From assembly GCF_013378445.1 (NCBI RefSeq), contig NZ_JABXYK010000030.1:1-33395 (forward strand): a stretch of 33,395 bases of DNA, read 5' to 3'. Below, in pieces: positions 8,215 to 15,769 of this stretch (the stretch's first letter is position 1; each line of letters opens with the position of its first letter). This DNA comes from Mycoplana rhizolycopersici (lineage in GTDB: Bacteria; Pseudomonadota; Alphaproteobacteria; Rhizobiales; Rhizobiaceae). The notes beneath the pieces were generated by a model. It was given only the letters and a program-made list of their open reading frames with translations. It was not told the origin of the DNA and ran no database searches. Position numbers and translations under genes: made by a program.

Positions 8215-8628
8215 TCAGTGGCACTCGCCGCATACGCCGTGGACCTCGATCGTGGTGGTTCTGATCTTGAAGCCTCTCTTTCGAGCATGGCGTACGAGGG
8301 CATCCTCGATCTTCGCATCGTGGAATTCGTTGACCTTCCCGCAGCCTTCGCAGATCTCGAATGCAGTGATCCGCGGATGGATCTGCCCATGCTTTGAATG
8401 GCAACAGACGACGAAGGCGTTCATGCTTTCCAACCGGTGGATGCGGCCAACCTCCATCAGTTTATCGAGCGCGCGATAGATCTGAAGCGGCGCCCTCAAG
8501 CCGTCATCCCGCAGACGGTCCAAGATGGTATAGGCGCTGAGCGGCTGCTCGGTCGATTGCAGCACGGAGAGCACGAGGCTCTGGTTCCTCGTCAGCTTTA
8601 CATCGTGGGTATGGGCTGCCTGCAACAT
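8215..8628 (-). CDS. zur: Zur, zinc-responsive Fur-family repressor
   Basis: A 137-residue Fur-family protein: N-terminal winged helix (about 10-70) and C-terminal metal-binding dimerisation domain. The blocks YRALDKLMEVGRIHRLE (51-67) then SMNAF are typical of Zur rather than Fur or PerR. Structural-zinc cysteine pairs are C93-x2-C96 and C133-x2-C136; His77, His80 and His84 are candidates for the regulatory site. The ATG at 8628 follows GGAG. It lies between aztD and zigA, so zinc likely controls its own regulator's operon. It is the obvious candidate to bind the sites at 11030-11073 and 8153-8167. Confidence 0.9.
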   Translation of the reverse strand: MLQAAHTHDVKLTRNQSLVLSVLQSTEQPLSAYTILDRLRDDGLRAPLQIYRALDKLMEVGRIHRLESMNAFVVCCHSKHGQIHPRITAFEICEGCGKVNEFHDAKIEDALVRHARKRGFKIRTTTIEVHGVCGECH

Positions 8629-8658
8629 GCGGATCTCCGGGAGGTGCCGTTTTGAGGG

Positions 8659-8691
8659 TCTGCCCGGAACTGCGCTACAGTTCCGGGCAGA
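8659..8691. other. Strong hairpin between aztD and zur
   Basis: Arms 8659-8672 and 8678-8691 pair perfectly over 14 bp around a 5-nt loop. It fills the short aztD-zur gap. No U-run follows on either strand, so it is not a classic intrinsic terminator. It may protect the aztD message end or lower read-through into zur. Confidence 0.6.
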
Positions 8692-8703
8692 GGTTTCATC
8701 GCG

Positions 8704-9942
8704 TCAGTGAGAGGCGCCCGAACCGCCGACGGCAACGATCGAGAAGGGCTGACCTTCGACCGCGATTGTGCGCGTTTCTTTCAGCGTGTCCGCATCGACA
8801 ACGCGAACGAGAGAATGGCGGGGATCGGTGACGGCGATCTGGCCATCGGCCACAGCAAGGCGCGGGCGCGGATCGCGCCAATGGCCATCCTTGCTGTAAG
8901 GCTGGGTGACCTTCGCCTTATTGACGATTGCGCCCTTGACGACATCGAGAACGTGAAGGTCTCCGTCTTCCGTCAGGATATAGGCGTTGCGCGGTTCTGC
9001 CGGATCGAGCTGAAAATCCACGCGGCGCGTCGGCAACTCGATCAGCTTGTAGGGTTGTTCGGCATCCGCGTCGATCAACACCAGCTTGTCATCGCCATAG
9101 TTGCCGAGGAAGAATTGCATCGCCTTGCCGCCGAGGAGTGTGCCCGTGTAGGTCTTCGGAAAATCGTCGGGATAGGGCAGCATCGTGAGCTTCGGCCCAT
9201 CAAGTCCGCCCGGGCGCGCCACAAGAACGCCCTCCTTGCAGCCGAAGGCGACGAGGCGGGCCGAGGTCGCCTCGCCGTGAAGGTCGGTGCATCTGGCCAT
9301 TTCGCCAACCTGCTCGCCCTTTTCGTCGACTACGCGAAGGCCAATACGCGGCGGCAATTCATCTGGTTTCGTTTCGATTTCTGTATTTGGGGCCGAGACG
9401 AGCACGTAGCGGCCCATCGTCACCGCCACGCCGTGATGCGGCTTGATCGTGTCGACAATCCGCTTTTCCACTTTTCCGTCGAGGATGTCGGCTTCATCGA
9501 CGATTTCTGCCTTGTCGGCGCGATCGTAGAACAGGACGACATGGTCATCATGCGGCACGACGTGGCCGGGGCGCTTGCCCTCAAATGTCACGGGCAGGAG
9601 CGCGGGCTCGGAAACTTCGAGATCGCGATGTTCTCCATGATCCGAAAAATTGATGCCGGTTCTGATCGCATGAATGACATCTGCTTCCGTCTGGGCAGCA
9701 AAGACTGTCTGACCGGAGGCACTCGCCGTTAGCGATGCATATCCCTTGACGTCATAGCGGCCGAGTTCCTTACCATCCTTGAAATCGATGACGCGCACGA
9801 CCGGGTTTGTATGGTCAGCCACGAACAGGCGCCAGGCCTCTTTAGTCTCATGATCTTCGTCGGCAAAGGCGCCGGGTGCAATGAAGACCAGGCTCGCTGC
9901 CACCGCAGCCAGCAAGCGGTTTCGGGTAAGAGACAGTCTCAT
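8704..9942 (-). CDS. aztD: AztD, periplasmic zinc metallochaperone
   Basis: A 412-residue secreted protein. A signal peptide ends near residue 27 (GAFA) and the mature part is a beta-propeller-like repeat protein. It starts DEDHETKEAWRLFVADH and has further His clusters (SDHGEHRD near 98-105, KPHHGVA near 170). This matches AztD, which in the Azt system passes zinc to the binding protein AztC in the periplasm. ATG 9942 follows GGAAGGAA. It lies 42 nt after the upstream CobW gene and is convergent in function with aztABC on the other side of the shared promoter. The split from aztABC onto the opposite strand is notable. Confidence 0.85.
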   Translation of the reverse strand: MRLSLTRNRLLAAVAASLVFIAPGAFADEDHETKEAWRLFVADHTNPVVRVIDFKDGKELGRYDVKGYASLTASASGQTVFAAQTEADVIHAIRTGINFSDHGEHRDLEVSEPALLPVTFEGKRPGHVVPHDDHVVLFYDRADKAEIVDEADILDGKVEKRIVDTIKPHHGVAVTMGRYVLVSAPNTEIETKPDELPPRIGLRVVDEKGEQVGEMARCTDLHGEATSARLVAFGCKEGVLVARPGGLDGPKLTMLPYPDDFPKTYTGTLLGGKAMQFFLGNYGDDKLVLIDADAEQPYKLIELPTRRVDFQLDPAEPRNAYILTEDGDLHVLDVVKGAIVNKAKVTQPYSKDGHWRDPRPRLAVADGQIAVTDPRHSLVRVVDADTLKETRTIAVEGQPFSIVAVGGSGASH

Positions 9943-9984
9943 CGGGTTCCTTCCTTCATGTTGTGATTTGTTGTGCGCGGCGGG

Positions 9985-10971
9985 CTATTCGGCGGCCTGC
10001 CAAACCGCACGGCATTTGGTAAAGCCGTCGCTGATGACGTCTTTGGGCAGGTCGCGGCCAATGAAGACCAGCCGGGTCACCCGATCCTCATTTTCCTTCC
10101 ACGGCCGCTGGTGATCGCCTTCCAGAAGCATGTGCACGGCCTGGACGACGAAGCGGTCGTCGTCACCGGCAAACGAGATGATCCCCTTCATTCGCAGCAT
10201 ATCCCTTCCGAATGCCTGCACCGTCGTTTGCAGCCAGTTCAGGAACCTGCCTGGATCCATGGGCTCCCGCTCGACCAGCGAAAAGCTGGTGACATGGTCG
10301 TCATGCTCGTGCTCGTGCTCTTCGTCGAGAAAATCGGGCTCGACCTCCAGAATGCGGTCAAGATCAAACGCTTTGCGATCCAGGAGGCTTGATATGTCGA
10401 TATCGCAACGCGTTGATCTGATTATGCTGGCGGTGGGATTGATCCGCCGGATGCGCTGCTCGACGGCCGCGATGTCATTGTCACTGACGAGATCGGTCTT
10501 GTTGAGGATGATCGTATCGGCGAAGGCGAGTTGTTCCTGTGCCTCATGAGCGCGGTCGATCTCGCCGAGAAGATGCTTGGCGTCGACGACGGTGATGATC
10601 GAATCCAAGCGGGTTTTCGACCTGACATCCTCGTCGACGAAGAAGGTTTGTGCCACCGGCGCCGGATCAGCGAGGCCCGTCGTCTCGATCAGGATGCCGT
10701 CGAAGCGGCCGGGGCGACGCATCAGTCCTTCGATGATCCGGATCAGGTCTCCTCGCACCGTGCAGCAGATGCAGCCGTTGTTCATCTCGAACACGTCCTC
10801 GTCCGACTCGACGATCAGGTCATTGTCGATCCCGACCTCGCCGAACTCGTTGACGATGACGGCGAACTTCTTGCCGTGCGGCTCGGTCAGAATGCGGTTG
10901 AGAAGCGTGGTTTTCCCGGCACCCAGATATCCGGTCAGTACCGTGACGGGGGTGGGTTCGATCTGAGACAT
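9985..10971 (-). CDS. CobW/COG0523 GTPase with acidic His-rich insert
   Basis: A 328-residue G3E GTPase: Walker A GYLGAGKT (14-21), metal motif NGCICCT (Cys67, Cys69, Cys70), [10 protein letters not shown] switch block, and LNKTDL for base recognition. Between GTPase and C-terminal domain lies an [10 protein letters not shown] stretch, a common zinc-binding insert in this family. The AUG at 10971 has AGGAGG close upstream; longer in-frame starts would run through the Zur sites and are rejected. It is first in the leftward zinc operon (this gene, aztD, zur, zigA). Role by context: intracellular zinc allocation. It is a different subgroup from the ZigA-type GTPase. Confidence 0.85.
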   Translation of the reverse strand: MSQIEPTPVTVLTGYLGAGKTTLLNRILTEPHGKKFAVIVNEFGEVGIDNDLIVESDEDVFEMNNGCICCTVRGDLIRIIEGLMRRPGRFDGILIETTGLADPAPVAQTFFVDEDVRSKTRLDSIITVVDAKHLLGEIDRAHEAQEQLAFADTIILNKTDLVSDNDIAAVEQRIRRINPTASIIRSTRCDIDISSLLDRKAFDLDRILEVEPDFLDEEHEHEHDDHVTSFSLVEREPMDPGRFLNWLQTTVQAFGRDMLRMKGIISFAGDDDRFVVQAVHMLLEGDHQRPWKENEDRVTRLVFIGRDLPKDVISDGFTKCRAVWQAAE

Positions 10972-11029
10972 GGTGGTCCTCCTGAACGATCCGCTTGAGC
11001 CAGCGGGTGTCGGCGGTTCGGTCAATGCA

Positions 11030-11073
11030 AATGTTATTACGTTACGTTTGCGATTGACGAACGTAATAACATT
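11030..11073. promoter_or_regulatory. Pair of inverted Zur-like sites in the azt divergent promoter
   Basis: AATGTTATTACGTT (11030-11043) and its exact reverse complement AACGTAATAACATT (11060-11073) are separated by 16 nt. Each arm is itself a loose palindrome of Fur-family form; for example GTAAT-N3-ATTAC spans 11063-11075. The pair lies between the divergent CobW gene and aztA. One site probably serves each direction. Binding by the Zur encoded nearby is inferred. Confidence 0.65.
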
Positions 11074-11107
11074 ACCTATGCAGTCGCTGTCAATCCCCGA
11101 GGACGCG

Positions 11108-11917
11108 ATGAGCAACACTTGTCTGGAATTTAGAAATCTTACGCTTGGCTACCAGGGTCACGCGGCCGTTCATCACCTGAGCGGTGGCGTGCAACGCGGT
11201 TCGCTGACCGCAGTCGTTGGCGCCAACGGGTCGGGCAAATCCACCTTGCTGAAAGGCATAGCCGGTATTTTGAAGCCGATCAGCGGTGCTTGCGTTCCGG
11301 GCTTTCGGCGCCTTGCCTATCTGGCGCAGCAATCCGAACTTGACCGGACCTTTCCAGCGCGCGTGATCGATCTCGTGTCTCTCGGTTACTGGCAGAAACG
11401 CGGCTTGCTGGGGCGCCTCACGGCCGCTGACAAGATCAGGCTTTCCACTTGCCTGGACGCGGTTGGATTGACTGGTTTTGAGAAGCGCCCCCTCGACAGC
11501 CTGTCCGGCGGGCAGATGCAGCGGGCTCTTTTTGCGCGCACCATGCTTCAGGATGCCGATCTGATCCTGCTGGACGAACCGTTCAACGCGGTCGATGCCC
11601 GCACCATTGCTGACCTTATTGTGGTGATCAAAGGCTGGGTGGCGGAAGGCCGCACAGTTCTGTGCGTGCTGCACGACTACGTGCTGGTGCGCGACCATTT
11701 TCCCGAGACCCTGCTGATCGCCCGTAAGCCTGTGGCATGGGGCGCCACCTCTGACGTCATGACATCAGAGAATTTGCGCAAGGCGCGCAGCTTTCAGGAG
11801 GCATGGGACGAAGAGGCCGGCTGGTGTGAGGATGATGCAGGCCGGGAGGGCCAAACTTGCGGCCACGACCATCACACTCACCTCCCGCGCCAACACAAGA
11901 TTGCCGGCCATGTATGA
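11108..11917 (+). CDS. aztA: AztA, zinc ABC importer ATPase
   Basis: A 269-residue ATPase of the zinc/manganese (ZnuC-like) class. Walker A is GANGSGKST (38-46), Q-loop glutamines are Gln74/75, signature LSGGQ (132-136), Walker B LILLDE (152-157), His189 switch. The ATG at 11108 has GAGGA 5 nt upstream; earlier in-frame starts fall in the operator region. The last 30 residues carry an unusual C-G-H-D-H-H-T-H cluster that could bind zinc. It overlaps aztB by 8 nt. The gene heads aztABC and faces the Zur-like sites, so it should be expressed when zinc is short. Confidence 0.9.
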   Translation: MSNTCLEFRNLTLGYQGHAAVHHLSGGVQRGSLTAVVGANGSGKSTLLKGIAGILKPISGACVPGFRRLAYLAQQSELDRTFPARVIDLVSLGYWQKRGLLGRLTAADKIRLSTCLDAVGLTGFEKRPLDSLSGGQMQRALFARTMLQDADLILLDEPFNAVDARTIADLIVVIKGWVAEGRTVLCVLHDYVLVRDHFPETLLIARKPVAWGATSDVMTSENLRKARSFQEAWDEEAGWCEDDAGREGQTCGHDHHTHLPRQHKIAGHV

Positions 11918-12776
11918 GGATCTGATCGGTCCATTCCTGCGCTATGGCTTCATGCAGCGCGCGCTGTTCGGATCGCTTGTCCTTTCCGTCAGTTGCGCAC
12001 CCATCGGCGTCTTCCTGATGTTGCGGCGCATGAGCCTGACGGGGGATGCGATGGCGCATGCCATTCTTCCCGGTGCGGCCGTCGGCTTCGTGCTGTTCGG
12101 GCTTCAGATCGTTCCCATGACGATCGGCGGTCTGATCGTCGGACTGCTGGTGGCGCTCGGCTCAGGCATTGTCTCGCGCTTCACCGTCCAGAAGGAGGAT
12201 GCGTCGCTTGCCGCCTTCTATCTGATTTCGCTTGCGGTCGGGGTGCTGCTGGTGTCCTGGAAGGGATCGAGCGTCGATCTCATGCATGTCCTGTTCGGCT
12301 CGGTGCTGGCGCTCAATGATGCCGCGCTCACGCTGATTGTCGGCGTCGCCGTCATCACATTTTTAGCGCTGGCGGTGTTCTGGCGCGCGCTCGTCGCCGA
12401 GTGCCTCGACCCGCTTTTTCTCCGGTCCGTCAGTCGTATCGGAACGCCTGTTCACCTCATCTTCCTGACGCTTGTCGTGCTTAACCTCGTCGGCGGGTTC
12501 CAGGCGCTCGGCACGCTGCTGTCGGTCGGCCTGATGATGCTACCCGCTGCTGCCTCCCGCTTCTGGACCAACGAGGTTCGCGCGATGTGCGTCATAGCGA
12601 TCGTCATCGCCGCCATCTCGTCGGTCAGCGGATTGCTGCTGTCCTATCACGCCTCTTTGCCGTCTGGCCCCGCCATCATCCTGACGGCGGGCGTCATCTA
12701 CGCCGTCTCCGCCCTGGTCGGGACGCGGGGAATGCTTCCGACTGCCCTGACGTCCCGGCGTCACAAAACCGCCTGA
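11910..12776 (+). CDS. aztB: AztB, zinc ABC importer permease
   Basis: A 288-residue integral membrane protein of the ABC-3 (ZnuB) family with about eight hydrophobic helices. Family marks are RRMSLTGDAMAHAILPGAAVG (39-59) near the N-terminus and GTLLSVGLMMLPAAASR in the second half, the loop that contacts the ATPase. ATG 11910 overlaps the aztA stop (ATGTATGA), showing translational coupling. It forms the membrane channel for zinc delivered by AztC. No unusual residues noted. Confidence 0.92.
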   Translation: MYEDLIGPFLRYGFMQRALFGSLVLSVSCAPIGVFLMLRRMSLTGDAMAHAILPGAAVGFVLFGLQIVPMTIGGLIVGLLVALGSGIVSRFTVQKEDASLAAFYLISLAVGVLLVSWKGSSVDLMHVLFGSVLALNDAALTLIVGVAVITFLALAVFWRALVAECLDPLFLRSVSRIGTPVHLIFLTLVVLNLVGGFQALGTLLSVGLMMLPAAASRFWTNEVRAMCVIAIVIAAISSVSGLLLSYHASLPSGPAIILTAGVIYAVSALVGTRGMLPTALTSRRHKTA

Positions 12777-12795
12777 TCAACCCAAGGAGATCTCC

Positions 12796-13770
12796 ATGTT
12801 CAACACTCTACGTTTTGCCACCTATGCCAGCCTCCTCACGCTTGGCGGCTTTGCCTCCAGCGCATCAGCTGCTGAGCTGAAGGTGGTCGCCAGCTTTTCG
12901 ATCATCGCCGACTTCGCCAAGAACGTCGGCGGCGACCGCGTGGAAATCTCCACGCTGGTTGGACCGGACGGAGACGCGCATGTCTATGAACCGCGCCCGG
13001 CAGATGCTGCCGCTCTGGAAGGAGCCGATGTCGTTCTCGTCAACGGTCTTCAGTTCGAGGGCTTCATGTCACGCCTCATTGAAGCCAGCGGCACGAAAGC
13101 CTCGGTGGTCGAGGTCACCAAGGGGATCGAGCCGCTCAAGAGTGCCGAAGAAGAGCACGAGGCCGTGGAGAAGACCGAGGCTGGACATGATCACGAAGAA
13201 GCGGGTCACGATCATGGGCACGAGGGTCATCATCACGGTGAGTTCGATCCACACGCCTGGCAGTCGATCCACAATGCCGAGATCTATGTGAAGAATATCG
13301 CCGATGCCTTCTGCGAGGCCGACAAGGCCGGTTGCGCGACATATACGGCCAACTCCGAGGCCTATATTGCCAGGCTCGGTAAACTTGAGACCGAGGTGAA
13401 GGCCGCAATCGAAGCCATTCCTGCCGACAAGCGCACGGTGATCACCTCCCATGATGCCTTTGGCTATTTCGAACACGAATACGGCCTCAGGTTCATCGCG
13501 CCAGAGGGCATCTCGACGGAAGCGGAAGCCTCTGCCGCCGACGTGGCAAAATTGATCGATCAGGTGAAGCACGACAAGGCGTCGGCGATCTTCCTCGAGA
13601 ACATCACCAATCCGCGTCTCATCGAGCAGATCTCGACTGAAACCGGCATCAGGATCGGCGGCACGCTGTACTCGGACGCCCTGTCCGGGCGCGAAGGCCC
13701 CGCATCCAACTATATCGATATGTTCCGCTACAACGTGAACACGATGCAGGCCGCGATCCTCGGAAGCTGA
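12796..13770 (+). CDS. aztC: AztC, zinc-binding periplasmic protein
   Basis: A 324-residue cluster A-I (ZnuA-like) binding protein with a signal peptide to about residue 26 (SSASA). Zinc ligands by family alignment are His62 (DAHVYEP), His153 (FDPHAW), His219 (TSHDAFGY) and Asp294 (YSDALS). A flexible His-rich loop covers 121-147, as expected for zinc capture and receipt from AztD. ATG 12796 follows AAGGAG. It is third in aztABC, 19 nt after aztB. Zinc rather than manganese is supported by the His/Asp site and the surrounding zur, aztD and zigA genes. Confidence 0.92.
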   Translation: MFNTLRFATYASLLTLGGFASSASAAELKVVASFSIIADFAKNVGGDRVEISTLVGPDGDAHVYEPRPADAAALEGADVVLVNGLQFEGFMSRLIEASGTKASVVEVTKGIEPLKSAEEEHEAVEKTEAGHDHEEAGHDHGHEGHHHGEFDPHAWQSIHNAEIYVKNIADAFCEADKAGCATYTANSEAYIARLGKLETEVKAAIEAIPADKRTVITSHDAFGYFEHEYGLRFIAPEGISTEAEASAADVAKLIDQVKHDKASAIFLENITNPRLIEQISTETGIRIGGTLYSDALSGREGPASNYIDMFRYNVNTMQAAILGS

Positions 13771-13778
13771 ACCTATGG

Positions 13779-13802
13779 CTTGCCCGGCTCATGCCGGGCA
13801 AG
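13779..13802 (+). other. Perfect 10-bp hairpin just after aztC
   Basis: CTTGCCCGGC, loop TCAT, GCCGGGCAAG, beginning 8 nt after the aztC stop. No T-run follows. It may be an mRNA 3'-end stabiliser that keeps AztC high and lowers the downstream GTPase. An ATG at 13775 overlaps it, which argues against that codon as the real start of the next gene. Confidence 0.6.
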
Positions 13803-13840
13803 CCCCTGATCTGACATTCAACCCATGGATTCCCAGCAGC

Positions 13841-14968
13841 ATGATTGGCGGCCTGTTCAAGCGGTGGCGCAACTCAACCGATCCCACGGAGGATGACGTG
13901 AGACGGCTTTACGATTCCCAGCCGGTCACGCTGCTGACCGGCTTTCTTGGCTCGGGCAAGACAACTCTGCTGAATGACATCCTGGTCGATCCGGCCATGC
14001 ACGGGACAGCCGTTATCGTCAACGAGTTCGGAACCGTCCCGATCGATCACGATCTCGTCCGCAAGGGCTCCGAAACCTATTTCCGTACGACGACCGGCTG
14101 CATCTGCTGCACGGCGACAAGCGATATCAGAAGCTCCTTGTCAGAGCTTCACGAGGCGCGGCTTCGTGGCGAAATACCGCCTGTCTCACGGGTCGTGATC
14201 GAGACGACCGGACTGGCCGATCCTGCTCCCATCATCAACAGCATTATCCCCGGCGGATCACCTGCCATGGGGCTGAGAGATCACGTGGTCGCGCGGCATT
14301 TTCATCTCGCCCGCGTCGTGACGGCTTTCGACGTGGTCAACGGGCGTGCAACCCTCACTAGCTTCATGGAAGGCTGGAAACAGCTCGCCTTTGCCGACCA
14401 TGTGGTCCTGACCAAGACAGATATCGCAGATCCGGCCCACGACTGGCCAGATGAGCTGAGGGCTCTCAATCCTGCGGCAGTCTACCATGATCGCCATCGA
14501 CAGGATTTCAATCTGTCCGGGCTATTCGGTGACGGCGCCTATTCCGTCACGGGCAAGGCCGAGGAGGTGCCTGCCTGGCTGGCCATGGAGAGGCTCGGGG
14601 CTCACGGCGATCACGCCCACGACCCCAACCGGCATGGGGATGAAATCGAGGCGATCAGCCTGAGCCACGATGTCCCCCTCTCGCCCCAGGCCGTCGAGAC
14701 CTTTCTGCATATCGTGACGACAGACATCGGCTCCGGTCTTCTGCGCCTGAAGGGTCTGTTCGCGCTCGCCGACGACCCAACCCGTCCGCTGGTCGCCCAC
14801 GCGGTGCAGCACCGGCTCTATCCGCTTCAGCGCCTGGAACATTGGCCGGACGAAGATCACAGCAGCCGCGTGGTCCTCATCGGTCAGGACATGCCGGCCA
14901 AACCGCTTCGGGATCTCTTCGAAGTACTGGCTCCGCGCGCGGCAAGAAAGAGGCGAGGTGCGGCATGA
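13841..14968 (+). CDS. CobW/COG0523 GTPase, third copy in the zinc island
   Basis: A G3E GTPase of 375 residues from ATG 13841. Walker A is GFLGSGKT (34-41), metal motif TGCICCT (Cys87, Cys89, Cys90), [11 protein letters not shown] switch block, and LTKTDI for base recognition. A His-rich HGDHAHDPNRHGDE linker precedes the C-terminal domain. Start is uncertain: GTG 13898 has a perfect GGAGG at 5 nt and would remove 19 residues, while codon bias supports coding from 13841. ATG 13775 lies at the hairpin and is unlikely. It is co-directional with aztABC and overlaps the next small gene by ATGA. Likely zinc trafficking, but cobalt is possible given the B12 operon after it. Confidence 0.82.
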   Translation: MIGGLFKRWRNSTDPTEDDVRRLYDSQPVTLLTGFLGSGKTTLLNDILVDPAMHGTAVIVNEFGTVPIDHDLVRKGSETYFRTTTGCICCTATSDIRSSLSELHEARLRGEIPPVSRVVIETTGLADPAPIINSIIPGGSPAMGLRDHVVARHFHLARVVTAFDVVNGRATLTSFMEGWKQLAFADHVVLTKTDIADPAHDWPDELRALNPAAVYHDRHRQDFNLSGLFGDGAYSVTGKAEEVPAWLAMERLGAHGDHAHDPNRHGDEIEAISLSHDVPLSPQAVETFLHIVTTDIGSGLLRLKGLFALADDPTRPLVAHAVQHRLYPLQRLEHWPDEDHSSRVVLIGQDMPAKPLRDLFEVLAPRAARKRRGAA

Positions 14969-15309
14969 GCGAGGCCTTCGTCAACCCGTTGGCACGGAAT
15001 GGTCCCTCGGTCATCAACAGTGCCCGCGCGATCAAATCCTGGGTCCGCAAGCTGCTCACGCTGCCGGACGAGGCTGTTGTCTCGGTCAATGAACTTGCCT
15101 GCCACGTGCCGGGTTGCCCTCCGAAGGAGACCGTGATCCTGGTGATGCAGGGCACGGAGACGGTCCAGGCGTCGGTTCACAAGCCAATGAAGGGCGTGAC
15201 GGAGGATGATATAGCTTATGCTTTTCTCGCTGCCTCCGGGCGCGATCTTGCCGAAAACGTCTCGATGCGGTTCATCGATCTGGGAGGCGCTGGTGGAAAA
15301 GCCACTTGA
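14965..15309 (+). CDS. Small conserved protein coupled to a CobW GTPase
   Basis: A 114-residue soluble protein starting at ATG 14965, overlapping the GTPase stop by ATGA. I do not recognise a named family. The centre reads LPDEAVVSVNELACHVP then GCPPKETVILVMQG, with two cysteines six residues apart (Cys46 and Cys52) that could form a metal site or disulphide. The phrase HKPMKGVTEDDI follows. No signal peptide or membrane helix is visible. Tight coupling suggests a partner or client of the GTPase. It ends 64 nt before the cobalamin riboswitch. Confidence 0.7.
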   Translation: MSEAFVNPLARNGPSVINSARAIKSWVRKLLTLPDEAVVSVNELACHVPGCPPKETVILVMQGTETVQASVHKPMKGVTEDDIAYAFLAASGRDLAENVSMRFIDLGGAGGKAT

Positions 15310-15373
15310 GGTCGTTCGCTGCGTCTCCAAGTCGGGCCTTGACCAGGCACCAGCTTCTCCATTAACTGGCCGC

Positions 15374-15575
15374 GACGGTTCCCCTACCCATGAGGCGGAG
15401 GGGAATAATAGGGAACACGGTGCGGACGACCCGCATGGGACCAAAGCCGTGGCTGCCCCCGCAACTGTAAGCGGATTGCCGTCCATCCTTGTGGCGCATA
15501 GCGCCATGCCACTGTGCGAGCAGCACGGGAAGGCAGATGGACGGCGGATATCCGTGAGCCAGGAGACCTGCCGTC
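15374..15575 (+). ncRNA. Cobalamin (B12) riboswitch
   Basis: The class I cobalamin element is almost complete: GACGGTTCCCC at the start, AATAGGGAACACGGTGCGGA, then GCCGTGGCTGCCCCCGCAAC and TGTAAGCGG, a GCCACTG...GGGAAGGC arm, and the diagnostic B12 box GCCAGGAGACCTGCC at 15558-15572. It precedes the ABC importer operon on the same strand. A small hairpin (15595-15610, CGGGC/GCCCG) sits directly before the next ribosome site and may be the expression platform. Binding of adenosylcobalamin would lower downstream expression. Confidence 0.95.
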
Positions 15576-15625
15576 ACATATCGATCCATCGTCACGGGCG
15601 GGGAAGCCCGGAACAGGAGTATGCA

Positions 15626-15709
15626 ATGAAGATCACCAGCGCCTCGCGGCGTGGACCGACGCTGCCTTTCCCCAGACCTGTCGATTGTTCGATCGTGCGG
15701 ACGGCCTGA
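15626..15709 (+). CDS. Candidate 27-residue leader ORF after the riboswitch
   Basis: ATG 15626 is preceded by AGGAG at 6-nt spacing, the best ribosome site between the riboswitch and the first importer gene. The peptide begins MKITSASRRGPTLPFPRP and ends at TGA 15709. It is basic and proline-rich, with no signal peptide or known domain. The importer gene starts 60 nt later with a weak ribosome site. A leader whose initiation is switched by B12 is one reading; chance is the other. Confidence 0.4.
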   Translation: MKITSASRRGPTLPFPRPVDCSIVRTA

Positions 15710-15769
15710 CCGTCCCTTCGTTTCGCCCTGCCGACTTGCGCGGCTTTCAATCCATATTTGGGACAGATC

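Noticed and set aside
10972-11118. Upstream in-frame starts for the leftward CobW gene
   Set aside because: They would translate through the Zur-like sites; ATG 10971 has AGGAGG and begins directly before the P-loop strand.
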